From Folioceros fuciformis (Eukaryota; Anthocerotophyta; Anthocerotopsida; Anthocerotales): a stretch of DNA of 48,438 bases. Numbering within the stretch: position 1 is the first letter of the stretch; each line of letters starts with the position of its first letter. This document shows, piece by piece, positions 44,484 to 48,438 of the stretch. The stretch spans positions 1-48,438 of the forward strand of contig JBNGIO010002947.1 of NCBI GenBank assembly GCA_049999805.1, in the 5' to 3' direction. A program made the translations under genes and the position numbers. The notes under the pieces are model-generated. The model did not search any database, was not told where the DNA came from, and saw only the letters and a program-made list of their open reading frames with translations.

Positions 44484-44572
44484 TGAGCTATCTCCAGTGT
44501 ACACGAGCTGGAATGCTACGTGTGCGAAGCATCTCTCTCTCGAGTGTCAAAACTGTAAGACTAGTAATGTGG

Positions 44573-47113
44573 TCAGGTGGATTTGGCAGAGGGTTGCTTG
44601 TTGAAGCTCACTCTCATGGTGGTCTGCCCCAGTTGGGATCCATCCAGTGCTGCGATTGCCGCTTTGGCACTTTCCTGCATCATGTCCAGCATGACAAAAG
44701 TGTTGTTACAAGACGCCTGGAATGCATGCAGCACTTTCCCGACTGCGAGAGGAGATTACCTCGTTCTCGTAAGTAACGAATCCGAAGCCCTTGGATCGGC
44801 CAGTCGCGTAGTCGGTGATAACCTGTTCATCCAACAAGAAGCTGTCAACCGGTTGGATCCTCATGGGACTGTAAGGACACTTGAGACTACGGAGGGGAGG
44901 CTCTCTACCCTGGTATGAGTAATTGTGCCGTATGGCTTGAATGCGTTCTCGAGGTCCTCATCACTCAACGTTTTGCACAGGTTGGCAACGAAAATCTGTG
45001 ATTGCCGCTTTCTAGGTTGGGGAGTTTCGGCTTCCTTCATAGAGGCTGGTTTCAGCACCCCCTGCCTCACCTGCCAAGGCAAGCATTTCCATAACTGAGT
45101 GAAACGGCAAGCAGCACCATCAGCAGCATGGTGAGAAGTTCCTGAGGGGCAGCTCTCCTACCGTGAGAAGCCTGCCCAAATTGACCTGACCATCCAGGTT
45201 CTCAATAGCTGCCTGGGCTGACTCAGCGGAATCCATCATCACGAACACGAATCCCCTGTGCCTCCCCTTCACCATCTGTTGCACAGCATGGTAGAAGCTC
45301 AGTACAAACCGACTTGGTGCCTCGACACACGCCATGGCTGTGGCTCAAGGAAGAAGACTGACCTTTCCCTCGGAAAAGAAGGGAACGATCTGCAGCCCTT
45401 TCACTTCCCCGTACTTCTCAAAGACTCTCTTCAGACCTGGAAAGAGAAAAGACAACGTCGATTAACATTTGGATAACACCCAGGCGGGCATGAGAGGTTG
45501 CGACAGGACATACCAGATTTAAGTTGTTTGCCTTGAAGCGTGAACGGCAACCCTCCAACATAAACTTTGGTCGGAACAATCTGGATCTGGTCAACAGTGT
45601 CTTCGGATTTACTTTCAGACTCTTGCTCTGCCTCTTCAGCTGCGGATGTCTCGGTAGATTGAACTTTCGCCTCTGCAGCCACCACAGCTGCTTCTGACAG
45701 TTCCAGGATGTTTTCCGGCTCCTCCAGTGTGGCAAGCTCTTCGGCGGCTAATGGCTCAGCAGACTTGTCTGCCGCGGATGGCTGTGAAGGTCGTGTAGTC
45801 CCTTCCAAAACCTCCACTGCGGCTGCTGCTACTGCTTGAAGGGTACCTTCCGCCCCCTTGGTCTCCACTTTTGTTGGTACTGGCTCTTCTCTTGCTGATG
45901 GCTGACTAGGTTCTTTTGTCCCTTTAGCAACCTCCACCGCGGCTGAGATTGCTTCAAGAGCACCTTCCTGCTCTTCAGTCTCAAGCTCTTCTGCTTCTGC
46001 TGGTTCTTGATCTGCTGATGCTAGACTAGGTTCGACAGGTTCATCCCCAACCGACGCTTCTCCCGGCGGTGCGTCACCTTCCACCAATCCCTTTCCCTGC
46101 TCCGTCACTACCACCTCACCAACCACTGTCGCTTCTGCGATCTCCTGCGATCCGTCTACTTCTCCTACAAGACCACTGTCCTCGTTCCCTTCCTCCCCAG
46201 CTCCCGCAACGGCCTCCTCCCCGGTTGCCAAAACATTGGTACTGGAGCCTTCTTCAAACGAAATTCGTACCTCCTCGACGGCAGCCTCCACAGCGTCAGC
46301 TCCCGGGCTGACTACAACTCCATCCTGCCCCCCGTCCGTGGACAATCCTCCGGCAACAGCAACGTTCCCACTCGACAATCCCCCCGAAGCAACAGCTTTC
46401 TCCTCCTCCTCCTCTGCGGAGCCAGAGCCAGACACTGCAGAATCATCACTCGATGCTTCCGCGCCAGTTCCAGGCTCTTTACCCGCTGCACCTGCATTTC
46501 CATTGGATGCTAAAGCAGAGAATTCTTCACCCACCGCCAATCCTGCAGCAGATGTAGCCTCACCTTCGACCTTGGCACCCGGCTCAGGATCGGTTATCTC
46601 CAACTCCTCCAAAACAGAAGACACCTCTCCAGAAATGGTGGGCACTCCATTTTCCTGCGTGCCGGAATCTCCCACCGCTGCATGCTCCCCGACCCCAGAC
46701 AGCACCCTATCACTTGTTTCAGGACCTAATGCTTCTAGCGCTTCTTGGGCTCCAGGCACAGGAACAGGTTGCACCGCTGCCGAACTGGCCTTCAAGTCGC
46801 CGGGCACAGTGTCAGCCAGAGTGACCTCCCCATGCTGCTCCTCGTACTCCTGCAAATCGAACCAGAATCCCTGCCTGGCCTCCACAACAAGCCCGGTCCC
46901 ATTGGCACCGGACCTGGGCACCGTCTTCCTGCCGGGCGAGGCCGCCAGAGCCAGGCCCTGGAGCTGCGTATTTCGCAGGCCCGCATTGCCGGCAGGCAGC
47001 AAGCGCCTAGCCCTGTTGTTGTTGCTGCAGCTGCTGCTGCCCGTGCCACCGGCTCTCCAGCCGCAGGCCGGGCAGCAGGACACGGCTACGGAGGCTGTGC
47101 AGGCCATATCCAT
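44573..47113 (-). CDS. Plastid-type ribonucleoprotein with two RRMs and a long acidic N-terminal region
   Basis: Six exons: 47113-45514, 45436-45363, 45275-45162, 45070-44909, 44822-44760 and 44674-44573, giving 704 residues. Residues 1-~80 are Ala/Arg/Ser-rich, a probable transit peptide. Residues ~85-510 are Glu/Ala/Val/Ser-rich and disordered, with repeated SQPSA and EELET-like phrases. RRM1 (about 517-600) has RNP2 VYVGGL and RNP1 HRGFVFVMM. RRM2 (about 620-700) has RNP2 IFVANL and RNP1 KGFGFVTY. Two tandem RRMs behind an acidic region is the layout of chloroplast cp28/cp31/cp33 proteins, which stabilise, edit and process plastid mRNAs. The acidic region here is several times longer than in those proteins, so either it is a divergent cpRNP or a separate plastid RRM family. 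Confidence 0.85.
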
Positions 47114-47713
47114 GCTTGCTCAAATCAGCAGTACCCGCACTCCAGACTCCCACAGGCACAGCCTGGCCCAATGGCAGCAACCCGAAATACGGAGACGCGA
47201 CTTTGTTGTCGGCAGACTTGCATCGCTTCTGCCTCCCTGCCGGATTTCAGTGATTCACACCTTCTTCGTCTACATGGGCAAGCGGACAACCTTGCTTATC
47301 CGATTCCACCTCCGACGGCGAACCAGTCCTGCAATAGCTACTTTTGAACAGTTTCATGATTGTGCCAGTGCCCTGACTTGTCTCATTGCAAGATTAGGCA
47401 CAGAAAGAATGAATTGTTCCGCCACCTCAGCTGTAAGACGATGCAAGATAACATAGCCATAACAAACTAGGCGTTTCAGATGACGACGTGAGCCTGATAT
47501 CTTACAACCTCTCTAGTGCTTGGTGAGGGAGGGAGGCAGGCCAGGGGCGAGAATGGACAACAGCTTTGATCTGAGGTGGTGGGAGATCCCGCACCATCCT
47601 TCCTACAGTACACCATGCTTCCACACTCAACACGAAAACTGCTGTGAAGTGGTGGTGCATAAAATGGGAAATTCACAGGCTTGAAATCAAGGAAGGCCAG
47701 ACTGAGTGCATCT
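47114..47713. other. Intergenic region
   Basis: 600 bp between the start of the RRM gene and the stop of the FNR-binding-motif gene, both on the minus strand. It holds the RRM gene promoter and the 3' UTR of the upstream gene. No gene is seen. Confidence 0.5.
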
Positions 47714-48438
47714 TCATCGCGTGGAGGGGGGGCTCGGCGTTGGAGAAGTAGGAGGCTTCAGGTCTGGGAATCTGGACAAGACGGTAACCACCAAACGACA
47801 TCACATCAACACCTCCCAAGCAAGCAAAAGCAGAAAATGCCGAAACAATGGGAGTCACAGAGGAGGTTAGCACAAACCCTGTGTAGGGAGACTGAGGTGT
47901 AGGAGGTATATACAGCCGTGTTGTCACTTTTGCTGGCGGTGCTGCCACTTCTGCTACCGGTGCTGCCACTTCTGCTACCGGTGCTCCCACTTCTGCTTCC
48001 GGTGCAGCCACTTCTACTTCCGGTGCAGCCACTTCTACTTCCGGTGCAGCCACTTCTGTCTTCGTTACTACAGAAGGCGGTGCGGGAACCTTGCGTGGAG
48101 GCCTCGGTGAGGGAGAGCTAGGGGGCTTGAGGTCAGGATACCTACAAGAACACAACCATATGCCATCTGAGCCCGAGTCACAAAACCACATCGAGCTTCG
48201 GAATCAAATTCCAGCACAATGCACCTCAGAGATGACGCCAAGCTGCATACAGCAAGCATAAACAGAAGCACGGGGTGGAATCCGTAAGAAGCACACCTTG
48301 CAAAGGGAGATTGTGGCCTGGAAATTGCGGCCTTTGGTTGCTCCGCCACGACGACTGGCTTCTCAAGAACAGGAGCAGGCGCTGCCTTCTCAAGAATAGG
48401 GGCCGGCGCTGCCTCCTCAAGAACAGGAGCCGTCGCTA
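47714..48438 (-). CDS. 3' end of a thylakoid/envelope protein with FNR-binding motifs (TIC62/TROL-like), cut by window edge
   Basis: Three exons are visible: 48438-48297 (open at the edge), 48141-47878 and 47771-47714, all joined in phase. The encoded tail begins with Ala/Pro/Glu-rich repeats (EEAAPAPILEKAAPAPVLEK). Then comes SRPQSPFARYPDLKPPSSPS, a 7-residue repeat zone (EVAAPEV/EVAAPVA), and a second copy QSPYTGFPDLKPPTSPTPSP at the C-terminus. SPYxxYxDLKPPTSPxP is the Ser/Pro-rich motif with which TIC62 and TROL hold ferredoxin-NADP reductase on the thylakoid membrane. Two copies favour TIC62 (several copies); a motif at the very C-terminus also fits TROL. Both motifs are split by an intron just before the YPDLKPP or FPDLKPP part. 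The N-terminal domain that would decide (SDR versus rhodanese) lies outside the window. Confidence 0.82.
47938..48060 (-). repeat. 21-bp tandem repeats coding for a 7-residue Ala/Val/Glu/Pro unit
   Basis: On the plus strand GGTGC(T/A)(G/C)CCACTTCT starts at 47938, 47959, 47980, 48001, 48022 and 48043, each 21 bp apart (six copies, the last one shortened). A degenerate copy may precede them. The repeats lie in the spacer between the two FNR-binding motifs and keep the reading frame. Confidence 0.88.

Noticed and set aside
46236-47456. 406-codon plus-strand frame rich in Pro, Ser and Thr
   Set aside because: Antisense to the Glu/Ala-rich exon of the RRM protein; no independent motif.
1-48438. 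CRISPR arrays, bacterial operons or prophage as the hidden system
   Set aside because: No spaced short direct repeats of CRISPR type were seen, genes are intron-rich and monocistronic, and families are plant nuclear ones.

Overview
This window looks like nuclear DNA of a gene-dense, seed-free land plant (bryophyte or lycophyte grade). That is an inference. It rests on spliced genes with mostly short GT-AG introns (about 80-150 nt), several chloroplast-type proteins, a PLS-class PPR-DYW RNA-editing protein, and a flagellar coiled-coil gene of the CFAP157/BBOF1 type, which plants keep only where sperm are motile. I rebuilt the exon structures by hand. Phases close at every junction of every complete multi-exon model except where I say otherwise. 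All names rest on remembered family motifs; no database search was run.

Layout. 1-5.5 kb: an 11-bp TTAGGG-containing repeat, a small SAP-domain protein gene (+), and an unrecognised acidic, repeat-rich ORF (+). 6.1-12.7 kb: two minus-strand genes, a chloroplast STR9-like rhodanese carrying a duplicated in-phase exon that encodes the active-site loop, and a long U-box protein of the PUB62/63 type. 14.6-18.1 kb: a DYW-domain remnant and an intronless PPR-DYW gene with 306-bp internal tandem modules. 18.3-20.7 kb: an AT-rich island with a BURP-domain gene (-). 21.2-23.9 kb: an At4g14100-like secreted protein and a STIG1-like Cys-rich secreted protein (both +). 25-26 kb: a 38-bp minisatellite and a CCTAAA/CCCTAAA tract. 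26.3-28.5 kb: a bacterial-type (GSI / gamma-glutamylpolyamine synthetase-like) glutamine synthetase gene in ten exons (-).

29.1-35.2 kb: the RNA polymerase III subunit RPC3 (-) stands head-to-head with the CFAP157/BBOF1-like gene (+), 296 bp apart. 35.5-40.6 kb: a 1518-residue coiled-coil protein (-). 42.2-44.5 kb: a P-class PPR protein of the PPR5/EMB2453 type (-), head-to-head with a small DnaJ-type zinc-finger protein (+). 44.6-47.1 kb: a plastid-type two-RRM protein with a very long acidic N-terminus (-). 47.7-48.4 kb: the 3' end of a thylakoid protein with TIC62/TROL-type FNR-binding motifs (-), cut by the window edge.

The genes do not form one pathway. Many are plastid-linked by family: STR9, PPR-DYW, PPR5, the zinc-finger protein, the RRM protein and the FNR anchor. 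The most striking observation is the pair of 103-nt exons in the rhodanese gene. Both encode a C-x-x-G-G-T active-site loop, they lie 49 nt apart, and exactly one must be included to keep the frame. This is the signature of mutually exclusive splicing.
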